Part shown: in pieces, positions 11,530-22,264 of the stretch
Position numbering within the stretch: position 1 is the stretch's first letter
Layout: each line of letters starts with the position of its first letter
Source of the DNA: Prunella strophiata
Taxonomy: Eukaryota; Chordata; Aves; Passeriformes; Prunellidae
NCBI GenBank assembly: GCA_036583965.1
Contig: JAZBQD010000015.1
Span: forward strand, 65,502,330 to 65,566,329
DNA length: 64,000 nt
Direction of reading: 5' to 3'
Program-made: the position numbers and the translations under genes
Notes under the pieces: generated by a model
Seen by the model: only the letters and a program-made list of their open reading frames with translations
Told to the model about the DNA's origin: nothing
Database searches by the model: none

Positions 11530-14295
11530 AGCAGAGAGTGATGGCAGGTCCACTCTTTTATCACACTTTCATCTTCCTGGCTCCTCAGGAGTCAGTGAAT
11601 GACAGGTACAGATGATCGTGGGCTGGGGGATTGGAGAAAAAAGGAGAAGGGGAAAATGTCAAAAAGTCCTACCTCTTCCTCTTTTTTTCTTTAGCTTCAT
11701 AAATAATCTACTTTATACATATATTTTAAAAATTGCCTGGTCATTTATCTCCATGGTGTATTTAGGGTACCTTATTCTGTTTGCAAGTGGCCCTGGTGCT
11801 GTTACCTGGGCTATCACAGGATGCTTGTAAATGATATTATCTGACCAACATGTTTGATGCTAAGGTGTGCACACTCTGATGTGTCAGCCTAGCTCTTCAT
11901 ATGGCTTTAATGCCCAACAGACACAAGTGCCACCTTCCATGCTAAAAGGAGAGAGCTGAATGTATTAACTGGCAGATAACTTATTTAAGTCACCTAGATA
12001 ACTACTTAAATTATTAGTTTCTCCAAGATTTTAATAATTTTTAAAATTAATTTATAACCTCAATATTGTCAACATTGCATTAGAGAGCAACCACTTAAGA
12101 ACTCTTGCAATGCTATGCAGGAAAAAAAATTGTCAATAAATATTATCAGCACCTGACTTTTTAGTTGTAAATGCCACTGATAACATTGAAGACTTAAGCT
12201 CTTAGAGAACTTGCTGGAATTGTTAAACCTTTCTCTGAAAACAGTGTGTTTATACTGTAGGAAGCAAGACAAACAGTTGTCCTCCCATGTGCATTCCAGG
12301 TTATTTTGGCGTCATCTCAGCAGATTCCAGGTGATTAAGGCAGATATCTAAAAGAAGATGAATGAGAGAACTGAAGAAAAAGGACTAGAAAAAAGAAATT
12401 GAACTTTCACTGTAACTGGGCCCTGTGGAAAATTCAGGTCTTATCTCTTTCAAGTTGTATTCTGCTTTTCACTTTCAAGGAAACTTGCCATGATTCTGAG
12501 TATTTTCCCAGCTGTCATCTCACTGTATGCACTGCCCTAAAGATGGTGTGTGTGTATGTTGCTGGAAATGTCCTATGCTTTCCTCACATCCACTGCAGCA
12601 CACAGTTTATTTGCTTGGTTTGTTTGTGTGATTAAGGTAAGCACTCCATGTTAGCAGCCTAGAACCATTACATGTCTGAAAGTTGCTCTTCCCTCTCTTC
12701 TCTTCTAGGCTTGTGACATATGGCCTTTCCCTTGCTAGAATTCTGCAATTCTTCATGGTCTTAGCTGTAAAAAGCCATTTGTTTGACATTGTTGGATGCT
12801 ATTATGCAAATTAAGACCCTGGTGAAACAGTTTAGTCACAGTCTGGCCTAGCCCACAAAGAATTTTAAAATAATTAAGGCTAAATTATAAGGATTTTTAT
12901 GGCTCCTTGCCATATTTTATCTTCAATATGTACCTCTGAAATTGCCCATACCTTTAGTCAGTCCCACTGGACCATCATTTCTTTCTCTTCTGGAGCTTTT
13001 TTTTCCCAGTACCTTGGATTTGATCCAGTCTCTCATTGCCACAAATTGACCAGCTAACACCACTATGTAAGAAAACAGACCTCTAGTTTATCTTGCATTC
13101 ATGAGGGTCTCTTGTCCTTGTGGTCCAGTTTAAACCTGAGATTTTCCAACACCGTATTCTCTCAAAACATGGTGAAATTTGTTTTTCATGTCATATCTTG
13201 GGGGGATTATGGAGTGTGGATAAGTGAGAGTGAGGAATAAGGACAGGAATGAAAGAGAGACTTTTTTCTCTAGTTTTCTATGTGGATTTCAAAACAGCAA
13301 GGCTAGTTCAGGGTAGCTGGCAATTTTTTTAATATTCTGGCTAGAAGAAATAAAGAGAAGGTAGAAGGTGGGATTTCCCTCTCCTGGTTTCCTCTAACTC
13401 CATCTATGGTTTTGGCTGCAAAAAGGTACAGGTATGTGAGTGTTCAAACAAATAACTTTTGGGCATACTACCTGCCTCTGGAGAGGCATGGAATAGGAAA
13501 GCAGGTAGAGGCCCTCTTTCCATTTGTATGGTGCCCAAGATGGGTCCTGCTTGACCTCTGGAGTGCTTGAAACTGAAAGGGGCAATGGTACATGTGTCAG
13601 GCACTTTGCACTTCTGTAGTTATTGTAGCAATTGCTGATATGGCTCAATACAGTTTCTTGCTTACTGAAATGTAAATTATGAAATCCTGTTTCTGGAATG
13701 GAGGATCTGTTCAGAAAATCTGGTATTCAGGCTTTCCTCTGCTTTTATTATTGGAGTGAACTCCTGGTCCACAATCGTTCAACAGCATGAACTGGAAAAC
13801 AGATCTGGGTATCTCAGTTCACCTGGTCAGCAATACAAAGGAAGTTCAGAGATCTAATGGGCAGGAAAAGATAAGAAGCTAGCCAAAGACAGCAGAGAAT
13901 GCTGGATATATTAACTCTTCCTAGACACAGTGACTCCTGAAGCTGTGATCCATTATCTATTTTACAACAAAAGGTTGATAAGAAGTCGATGTACTGAAGT
14001 GCTTTTATTACTGTACATGGAAAGAGGAAATTAGCTGCAATGTCTAACAGGCTTCAGAGAGAAATAAATAAAAAGCCAGAGGGTATACCGGAAATTTTGT
14101 GGGCATTTCACTGGAAACATTGAAAAATATGTATATGAACTCTTTAGTGGTTAAATGTTCTTTAGATTTGTCATGGTTTAACCCCCACCAGGCACCAAGC
14201 CCCACACAGCCACTCACTCACTCCCCCAACAGCAGGATAGTGGAGAGAATTGGAAAGATAAAAGCCAAAAAATTCATGGATTAATATAACAACAT

Positions 14296-14301
14296 TTTAA
14301 T
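14296..14301 (-). terminator. LTR poly(A) signal ATTAAA
   Basis: Minus-strand ATTAAA inside solo LTR A, downstream of its TATA box. This is the usual polyadenylation signal position for the family. It is absent from copy B, where a local deletion removes this stretch. Confidence 0.55.
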
Positions 14302-14479
14302 GAGGAAAGAAAAAGCTGCACATGGAAGCAAAGAAAAACAAGGAATTAATTCACTGTTTCTCATTGGCAGCCAGGTGTTCAGCCACCTCCAGGAAAGCAG
14401 GGACCCATCACGCATAACAGCTTGTGGGAAGACAAGCACCATCACTCCCAATGTCCCCTCCTTCCTCCTTCTTCCCTCA

Positions 14480-14489
14480 TTTTATATAC
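14480..14489 (-). promoter_or_regulatory. LTR TATA box
   Basis: Minus-strand TATATAAAA-type box in solo LTR A, about 180 bp upstream of the LTR poly(A) signal. It is consistent with an RNA polymerase II promoter remnant. Activity is unknown. Confidence 0.5.
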
Positions 14490-14752
14490 TGAGCATGATA
14501 TCATATGGTCTGGAATATTTCCTTGGTCAGTTGGGGTCACCTGTCCTGGCTGTGTCTCCTCCCGTGGATCCCCAGCCCTCTCTCCAGTGTGGCAGCACAA
14601 AAGGCAGCAAAGGCCTTGGCTCTGTGTGAGCCCTGCTCAGCAATAACAAAAACATCTCTGTATTACCAACCCTGTGTCCAGCACAAATCCAAAACACAAC
14701 ACCATGCCATCCACTGTGAAGAAAATTAACTGTATCCCAGCCAAAACCAGCA

Positions 14753-17544
14753 GAGGGTCCTAGGAGCTTTTGACCAAAACAATTTCTTTGACATTTTCAG
14801 TGCTGCTTTCTCTAAATCTCATAGATAACATAGGACTGATACAGCTGTGATGGCAGCAGCGGGACTCAGAATTATCCTGAGTTCAGACAGATGGATTTTT
14901 CTTTGGAAAAAACCCCACCACTTTCTGTATTTACAAAAGGAAATTACTATCCTAGTGATCTTTCAGAGAATTGTTTCTGGTTCTGAGGGTCTTTTTGCAT
15001 TTGCTTCTTCACATTCTTCAGTGACAATTTGATTTTTATTTTCATTTAAGACTGTTACAGGATGGACATTTGGTTTATGGAGTGGTTTATGAAAGCTTTG
15101 CTTTCCCTGAAGGAATGATGTGATCGGACTGGTTTATGTGAGTAGTGAAGTGCAAACAACCATGTTCAGGAGAGGCCTTGTAAACCATTTTGGGAACTGC
15201 AGCTGTGTCTGAAGGCTCCTCTGAGGGAGCACAAGTGGAGGGAGTACTGTATTTACAGGCACAATTCGTTATTGTGCAATGAGAAGTGCCTTTACTTGAT
15301 AAATACTCCAGTGAGGACAGCTGGTACTGTTTGGTTTAATTTCCAGACTGCTCTACCTTGTGCTGGTACAGTGGCCAGAGAATTGAGGAGTATAAGGCTC
15401 ACATTCCTGAATAATGTTTTAGGAAGTTGACAATGTTATCTACAGCAAGGTAACAGAACATTACTAGGTAATTTTAAGAGAAAGAGCTATATGGGTGGCA
15501 GCTTAGAAAATGTGAATGATAATTTTAGATAGCATATGACCAGTGACTGAGGTTACATTGTATTAAGGATAATTTAAAATTGTTTTTTAAATATCTTGTT
15601 TCTTTGATAGTTCACTTGTATTTTTACAGTTGTTCCCACCTGTAGATGTCCTAAGCCTTTCTTCAGTTTTAAACTAAAAGCTTAAACTAACAGTCTCAAA
15701 CTGAAGAACTTGAGATCTAAATTTAGGAAGACTTTTCCCTTAGCTACTTGCTAGTACTCTTCAAATAGATGTATTTGCTTAAAAATAGAAATCAATTTTC
15801 TGCAAAATTTTTTCCCCTCACCTGAAAATCAGAAATTTGTGCATTCAGTGTTCCTGTAATATATTAATCTCTTGGGGTTTTTTGTTGTTTTGGGGTTTTT
15901 TTTGTTGCATTTGTTTGTTTGGTTTGTTTTTTTGTTTTAGTTTGCATGGTTTTACTCATTGTATTGTACTGTATGTTAAAATTTTAATTAATATTCTCTT
16001 TCCTCTAAAGTGAGAGGTTTTTCTCTGGGACTGATTTCATGAACACTCTCTGCAGGCGCCTACTTGAACCTGGATGGGGAAAAAGGATTCATAATTAACC
16101 CATGACCATATTTATGCTCTTCTGCTCAGACTAATTGCACAGAACTTGCTCTTTACTTGGTAGTCTTCTACCCATCTTGTGAAAGTGTGTATCTTTCCAG
16201 GTGAAACTAGTTATAGTTATTATGGTCTGTAGAGGGGCTAGGAAGAGAAATGTATGGTCTTACCATGCAGTAGGTTCCTGACAAGCATACCTTCTGATCA
16301 TAAGGGTTTATTTTGCCATCCTAATAGAGTGTCAGAAGTTTGATGGTAAAGCAGTTTTTTTACACAGTGTCCCCAGAGTATTGTATCAGATGTATGATGT
16401 CACCTGTTACTTAGCAGGAGGAGAGTGTCTTTCAGACCATTCTTTGCTAAACTCCTTTGTTATATCCTCAGGTGAAGAGAGCTGTGTCTGCATGGCTGCT
16501 TCTTCCCTGGTTAGACTAGTGGAAATAACCAGGCAGGGCCAGCTGGAGATCCTCACTGATGGGCCTGTGCCTGGGGACTCCTCTTTGGCTGGGTCAGCCT
16601 GTGTAATTCCACAGCAAACCCTCCATGTAACTGCAGCTTCCTGCTGTTCCATCTGCCATGTGTGCAGCCTTTAGTTTCTGGTTACTTAGGCAACAAGTGC
16701 TGCACTCCAGCAGGAAAGTGTTCTGTCCACTGCTCACAGCAGGTGCTCTGTGCATGCTACTGCACCCCAAAATACCATGTGCTGGAATCCCCTCCTTTTC
16801 CACAGGTGCTTGTGAGATGCTGCTGGGTGGGCAGCTCTGCATGTCTCTGCATTTTGCATGTCCCAGAGCCCAACAACCCTCTCACCTTCAAGACTGCAGC
16901 TTTCTGTGGCTCTCTTGCAGTGTGAGGACCCTTCATCATGCCCCTGTAGTTGTGGCCATCCTCTGCTCATACCACAGAATGAGATCTAGGTACCCATCAC
17001 TCCCTTGCATGGCCACATCTAGTTTTGGAGCAAAAGAGAGCAGGAGGGGGTAGCCACAGCACACACAGCCTCTGTCCTTACCAGCAGATTGTCAAAGCAG
17101 GCCTTCAAGGTGCACCCCAAAGCTTAGCTGCTTTCAGAGTGAGCATGTCCCTCTGTTGGACTTCCTTTGGACACTGTGAGAGAATGCCACCCTTGCCTGA
17201 TGATGTTCCCTGGACTTGCATGGGAAAGATGCTACAGGGTACATTGTGAAGCATAATATACAAAGGAACCTAATTTGGCCTTGGAGGGACCTTGTACTAA
17301 CCAAGAGGTGTCAGAGCTTTGATCCTGTTCTCTACTGCTTCCATTTTCCAGTAATTCCTTTTACTGGAGTCTGGCTTAATTTGAAGCAATTGAGTCACTG
17401 CAAGCTGCTGCTGCTTACCATGTCTCCAATGCAGGCATGGCTGGGCTAGCTCCGTGGGGAGCTAGGCTGAATCCAGCACAGCTTGCTAACTCTCCACCCT
17501 GTCATGAGGAGGGTGCTGTACTGCTTCTCACCAGAGCTACTTCC
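14753..17544. other. non-coding stretch, no recognised gene
   Basis: No recognised gene. It includes the T/G-rich tract at about 15877-15945. A moderately GC-rich, CpG-poor part at about 16400-17250 produces many overlapping frames on both strands (for example 16658-17053). None shows a motif, signal or splice context that I can support. Confidence 0.6.
15877..15945. repeat. T/G-rich low-complexity tract
   Basis: Alternating T runs and GG/GGGG words (GGGGTTTTTTGTTG type). Low-complexity DNA similar to tracts at 3170-3262, 20946-21060 and 51249-51310. Confidence 0.8.
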
Positions 17545-17850
17545 AAGAGTACTGTTGGTGAGTGAAGTCACACGGGAGCATTGCAGGAACATTGCCAATA
17601 TATGCAGGGATGTGATGAGGAAGCCCAAAGCCCACTTGGAATTGAGTCTGGCAGGGGATATTTAGGACAACAAGAATGGCTTCTACAAGTGCATCAACAG
17701 CAAAAGGAAACTTAGGGAAAATGTGGGGTCACTGTTGACTCAGATGTCTTGGTGTCATAAGACAGAGAGAAGGAGGAATTACTAAATGCCTTCTTTGCCT
17801 CACTCTCAGCTGCTGAGATCAACCTTCAGGAAAACCCTGCCTAGGCCAAG
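17545..17850 (+). mobile_element. CR1 LINE internal fragment (pre-RT region)
   Basis: The plus strand shows the CR1 ORF2 stretch between the endonuclease and reverse transcriptase. It has GCATTGCAGGAACATTGCC, AAGCCCACTTGGAATTGA, the diagnostic GGCTTCTACAAG followed by GCAAAAGGAAA and GGGAAAATGTGGG, then AATGCCTTCTTTGCCTCACT. Stops (for example TAG after GGGGATATT) and indels break the frame. There is no 3' tail. The fragment covers a segment of ORF2 just upstream of the one at 4555-5000, but the two are 12.5 kb apart, and I treat them as separate insertions or remnants. Confidence 0.85.
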
Positions 17851-18517
17851 CTATCCATACAGCTGGCTCACTGCTGAAGAATTATTTATTCTGAGCAGGT
17901 ACCTTGCTGTCTGTTGCGCTGAGTTCAGCCTGTCACATTGTAGATCACATAGGTTACAGTCAGTGAGAGACAGTTTTAAAGTTACTGTACCACGGGAATG
18001 CCATCTGGGGGCCGGAGCAAGAGGTTTGAGTGCCATAACCTGAGATAACTGCTGTACTTATTGCCTTCAGCTGCCTTTACTGCACTGGAGAAATTCCTGC
18101 TTGCATAGGAGGGTTTCTATAGCTGTGTATATTCCCTGATCCTCTGTAGTTCAGGGTTCTTTGAAAATGAACTGAAGCCCAAGAAAAGTTACCTAAATAT
18201 GCCTAGCTGTAAATTGCTGCTTAGTGACAACACAAGTAGCTTGAGTTGTTCCTTAATGGAAAATGGAAAACTCAGAGAGAAGTGAAATAAGAAGAGGACA
18301 AGATCTCTTGCAGCCACCCAACTGTAATTCCAACTTCCCTCTTGCTCATTTCAATCTGTTTTGTGAGTGTGGAGATATATTCTTCCCTTCTTGTTGTTTT
18401 TCATAGTTGCAGCCCCTAGGAAGTAATTCTGGCAATTCTGAGCTTAGCTGCAGTAGTGCCTATCTAAACTACCTTTCCTGGAATCTGTGGCAGTCAGTTC
18501 TCCCTGATAATGGAAGG
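17851..18517. other. non-coding stretch
   Basis: Unique-looking sequence between the CR1 fragment and the ERVK-like LTR. No gene or repeat is recognised. The frame at 17786-18043 starts inside the CR1 fragment and is not a host gene. Confidence 0.6.
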
Positions 18518-18523
18518 GATATC
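18518..18523. repeat. target-site duplication, left copy (GATATC)
   Basis: Six bases immediately outside the 5'-side TG of the LTR. They match exactly the six bases outside the other end at 18916-18921. A 6-bp duplication is usual for class II (ERVK-like) avian retroviral insertions. GATATC is itself palindromic. Confidence 0.9.
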
Positions 18524-18606
18524 TGTTGTAAATGCAGGCATGTCCCATGGCAGGGAAGAATGATGAATGAGTCTGACTCCATGATATCAGAAGGCTAATT
18601 AACTAC

Positions 18607-18612
18607 TTTATT
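18607..18612 (-). terminator. LTR poly(A) signal AATAAA
   Basis: Minus-strand AATAAA (in AATAAAG) within the ERVK-like LTR, just downstream of the TATA-like A/T-rich segment. It probably ended viral transcripts in the R region. Confidence 0.6.
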
Positions 18613-18851
18613 ATACTATATTATTCTGTATTATATTACATCTAAACTGAAACTGAACAAGAACCAAACTCAACTGAATAAAATCTCGTGGCTGTCTCCT
18701 GACCAACAGTCTGGACACACACCTGGCCCTGACAGGCCAGGGAAACAAAACACCATCACTTTAGCTAAACAATCTCCTTCTACTTCAGCACAACACAGGA
18801 GCAGCAAATGAGATAAGAACTGTTTTGATAAGCATTGTTTTTTCTGCTTTT

Positions 18852-18875
18852 GAGAAGCAGAATTCTCTGCTTCTC
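18852..18875. repeat. hairpin inside LTR (10-bp arms)
   Basis: GAGAAGCAGA at 18852-18861 pairs perfectly with TCTGCTTCTC at 18866-18875 around the loop ATTC. It lies toward the 5' (U3) end of the minus-strand LTR, where related copies also seem to carry an inverted repeat. Confidence 0.85.
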
Positions 18876-18915
18876 TTCCTGCTTCTCTCAGGTTCAGAGG
18901 AATGTGAATACCACA

Positions 18916-18921
18916 GATATC
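18916..18921. repeat. target-site duplication, right copy (GATATC)
   Basis: Exact match to 18518-18523. It defines the insertion site of the LTR between them. Confidence 0.9.
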
Positions 18922-20851
18922 CAGTGGTATACCACTCCTGAAAAGTTTTTAGGCAATGAGGCCTATTTCAGACGTGAATTACAGGGGTAGTTTGCTCTAT
19001 CCCCAGAAAGTCTTTGACAGTTGTGTGCAGACATTGGAAACTTGCTACAGCACACTCAGATCTCAGTGTAAGCCTTGGACACTGATTGCTGGGACCTGTC
19101 TTGCCCTTATTCCCATGGAGGTATTTTTCTCTGGCAGATTTCCTGCAGACAAGCTACTTTGTCCTAGCTAAATAAAAGTCATTGCCAGCTCCAGTTGTAT
19201 CAACCTAAGCAAGTTCATGGTAATGAGTGAGAAATTGCTTACACAGCAAGCATTTCTCTCTCAGTGTTACTGACAGCTGGTTTTACTGGGGCTAAGGCTG
19301 TAAGTTCTTATTACCATTGTTAAATTCCTACTCCAAAATGAAATTTGTCCCATTACACAGATAAATAATATACTTGAGCAGAGGCACATTGAGGAAAAAT
19401 GTTGGTCATCTTGCCAGTTCATCCTGTTACAGTCTGTCACTTTACTTTCACTGGCTAAAGGAGATGTGTGGCAGTGGATAATTTGTTACTTAGTTTTCAG
19501 CTTTGCAAATTCCCTATGTAACTGATGTCAGTCAGTTGTCAGTCAGATGTCAGATCAATCCTTATTATGGGCCCACCAAAAAAACCCCCTTAACCTTCCT
19601 GGCATACTTAGCTTTTAAGAACATTTTACTTGCTTTTACATGTCTACAGATAGTGAATAAATTCCATAGTAAATAGAGTGAGTAAATATCATTGTGAGTA
19701 AATACTTCCTTTATTCACCTACAGTAACTGTGTGCTTAAGTAAAGATAAGTGTAAAAAAAAACTTTTGCAAGTGCAGTTTTGATACTAATAGCAAATCCT
19801 GTCACCAATTTGAACAGAGAATGCCTTGGCAGAAGTTCCTTGCTAGGAGGCATTTTTGAGTTGTATGTCCTCATGTAAACTGGGTATGTCATTAGTTTCA
19901 TGTGGTTTTGGCACCAAGGCAGGGATCCTTCGTATCTTCAGCCAGGCTTAATGTGCATTCCCTGCAACTGCTTTCAATCTTGGCCTCATCAGTTTTTTAA
20001 CTGCTTTCCCATAGTGTACTTGAGTGATAATTTTTTAGCTCAGTACTCTGACAGTTATTGATGTGAAATTCTTAGAGCCCATAAGTCTACTTATTGGAAG
20101 TCACTTTCCTCTTCCTCAGTCTCTCTCACTTGCCACCTTCCTTTTCATCAGTCTCCCTCTCAGTTTGAGCTATAAATTTTATCTTTGTTTTGGAAAAAAT
20201 TTAAATAGATAAATGACAAACAGAAGCAAACAAATGGAAGTACCCAGAAAATATTTGGTGAAGGTTTGGAGTTGTGTTGCTTTGTTCACATAAAAGTGAT
20301 TTCCAATACATCTGCTTTTTTAGCTGCTGCATCTGTTTCTGCTTGAATTGTTCTTTTACAAACTTGGCAATGCATGAGAGGGGAAAAAAACACATATCAG
20401 CTATTTTTCACTTGTACAGTAGGATTAATTTCTATTTGCCTAGTTATAATACCTGCTATTTGTGGGAACACATGGGCCTTAAATTAGGTGTGATGGCTTC
20501 TTCTTGCTCCAAAGCTGTAATAGATTTTAATGTTAAACTTTGCAAAGAATGAAACAAAGACATCAAGAACAAATAAGAGTGATTTCAAGTTCATAATACC
20601 TTCCATATGACTGCCAAATTGCTTAAAGATTAACTGTCAACTCAACCTTCCTTTTCATTTTGAGAGTTATATATAATGGAAGTGGTTGTAAATTACTGTT
20701 GCTAGTCTAACTGTGTGAAGAATTTTCATCTGGAGCTGTGTCTGACCTGAAGTTCCTGGAAAAGACAGAGTGCACTGCAGGGTGGAAGAGAACAGTCTTA
20801 TTGCCACAGAAAATTACAGATTTTCTTTCATTATGTTGTTTATGTTGTTTC

Positions 20852-20877
20852 ATCAAGATGATAAGAATCATCTTGAT
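20852..20877. repeat. perfect hairpin, 11-bp arms, 4-nt loop
   Basis: ATCAAGATGAT at 20852-20862 is the exact reverse complement of ATCATCTTGAT at 20867-20877, with loop AAGA. Just upstream is a small TTATGTTGT tandem repeat (about 20831-20850). Confidence 0.92.
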
Positions 20878-20945
20878 CTGTAAAAGGACCCCCCAGACTG
20901 AGAAGTGACCACACTTGCCAGAAAGGCACTAGAACACTTCTGGGA

Positions 20946-21060
20946 TTTTTTTTTTTTTTTTAATGGTTTTTATAATTTATCTCTTTTGTGCAGACAAAAG
21001 GCAAGTATTTTTTGGGTTGTTGTTGTTGCTGTTTGGTTTGGGTTTGTCCGTTTTTGGTGG
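20946..21060. repeat. T16 run and T/G-rich tract
   Basis: Sixteen T residues at 20946-20961, followed downstream by TTGTTGTTGTTG and GGTTTGGGTTTG words up to about 21060. Low complexity. Confidence 0.8.
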
Positions 21061-22245
21061 TGATGTTTTTAAACAGAAATAGGTTGTTCTGTCTTCTCAG
21101 AGCTTTTGGTAGGAGTATATATGCTTCTTTGGACACACATTTTTGGGCTGGAAATTGAAGGTTTAGGGAAGATGTAGTCATGGTGTTTTTGGTAGCTTTT
21201 CTTTTCTAGAGAAGGTTTCCATGAAACAGCAAGCAAAAGCTGGACAAGCTGGTGGACTGAGATTGTGTTTTGCCTGCTTGATTTTAGTGTTTGTTCTCCC
21301 TTTTTAGTTCATTCAGTTTTTATTTCTCTCTACAGTGTGTCCCCTGGGCTCTGGATGGTTTTAGGAACTCTTACACTGCATTTCCCAGTGGCAACCAGTG
21401 TTTTATGGAAGTTAGGATTTAGCTCAGTGCTTTGGACACTATCTCTTCTGCAAAAATGGAGGCAGTCCTGGCACACCCAAATCCCGTAGGTTTACTACTG
21501 GTCCAATTTTGGGACTGGCACAATTATGCCCTTTTCTGAACTGTCTTTAAACACCAAATTTTCTGATTCTTGGGAAGAAAGTGCTGGGATGGGACCTAGT
21601 TTGCAGGTTCTGTAGGTGCTTAAACTTCTGTGGTGGTATAAAACTGTCAGCTGGGGAACCAAGTCCTCATAACCCCTAAACTTGCAATGAATCCTACCAA
21701 ACCTCTGATGGTAGGTGACTAAAAGTTTTTGACTGGGTAAAAAACGTACTTGAGCCTGCCAAAGAGAGAATAAACGGATAATGAGTGGCAGCAGTAAGGA
21801 GTTGTTTCAGAAGGGAACTCCAGGTCAGGGTGACCAGAGAGCCTGGATAGAGGGTAGGCAGAGATGATTCGAGGGCATGATGAAAATGGCATTTGCAACT
21901 CAAAAACTGGCACTGGGATCTGCCAGCAGTGTATGTGAGTTTTGGTCTACCATACAACTGTTAGATAACTCTTTTGGAGTGAATATTGCAGTTCTGATAG
22001 ATTTTTACATGGATCATAATTTCTGCCTTTTGGCCAGAGTGCAGGTACAATAGGGGGAAGTCTGTGTGTCTGGAAACTTGCTTCCCATTCCAGTTTCAAA
22101 AAACATCTAAATAAGAGGGGAAGAAATGTCCAGAGGATAAAAATTTCAAGGCCATTTATCAACATTGACTTAAGCAACAACTTCTGCACAAGAAACTGAA
22201 TTAAGTCTTATTCTATCATTCCTGGTTTTCTTCTTTTCTTAGAGG

Positions 22246-22264
22246 AAAAAAAAAAAAAAAAAAA
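22246..22264 (+). repeat. A19 homopolymer
   Basis: Nineteen A residues following AGAGG. No retrocopy body is recognisable upstream. Confidence 0.93.

Larger units (their letters stand above)
9554..14168. other. non-coding stretch, no recognised gene
   Basis: No recognised coding region or mobile element. Small repeats are a T-rich tract at about 10663-10698 and a 19-bp near-exact tandem duplication at 11492-11529. Frames here (10030-10257, 11612-11830, 12399-12635, 13394-13648) lack motifs. The sequence around 10113 resembles a splice donor (AAG then GTGAGT) after an open stretch, but the upstream acceptor is poor. Confidence 0.6.
14169..14752 (-). mobile_element. ERVL-type solo LTR (copy A)
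   Basis: The block starts TGTCATGGTTTAAC and ends near CCAAAACCAGCA, so it has the TG...CA termini of a retroviral LTR and matches by eye a common avian ERVL-type LTR family. On the minus strand the expected order is visible: a TATATAAAA box (14480-14489) followed downstream by an ATTAAA poly(A) signal (14296-14301). No gag, pol or env sequence lies on either side, so it is a solo LTR left by recombination between the two LTRs of a provirus. No clear target-site duplication is preserved (AGATT against GAGGG), which suggests age or an imprecise boundary. The second copy at 33312-33838 belongs to the same family. Confidence 0.85.
18524..18915 (-). mobile_element. ERVK-like solo LTR with intact target duplication
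   Basis: The 392-bp element begins TGTTGTAAATG and ends AATACCACA (TG...CA termini) and is bounded by an exact GATATC duplication, so both ends are fixed to the base. Read on the minus strand it has the order expected of an LTR: an A/T-rich TATA-like segment at about 18615-18640, an AATAAA signal at 18607-18612, then about 85 bp of R-U5 to the terminal CA. The sequence resembles LTRs abundant in passerine genomes, including the TAGCCTTCTGATATCATGG stretch after the poly(A) signal. No internal viral genes are present, so this is a solo LTR. The exact duplication argues that it is younger than the ERVL-type copies. Confidence 0.93.

Noticed and set aside
14300..14729. Overlapping plus-strand frames of 74-109 codons
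   Set aside because: They lie entirely within solo LTR A, antisense to it, and have no protein-family features.
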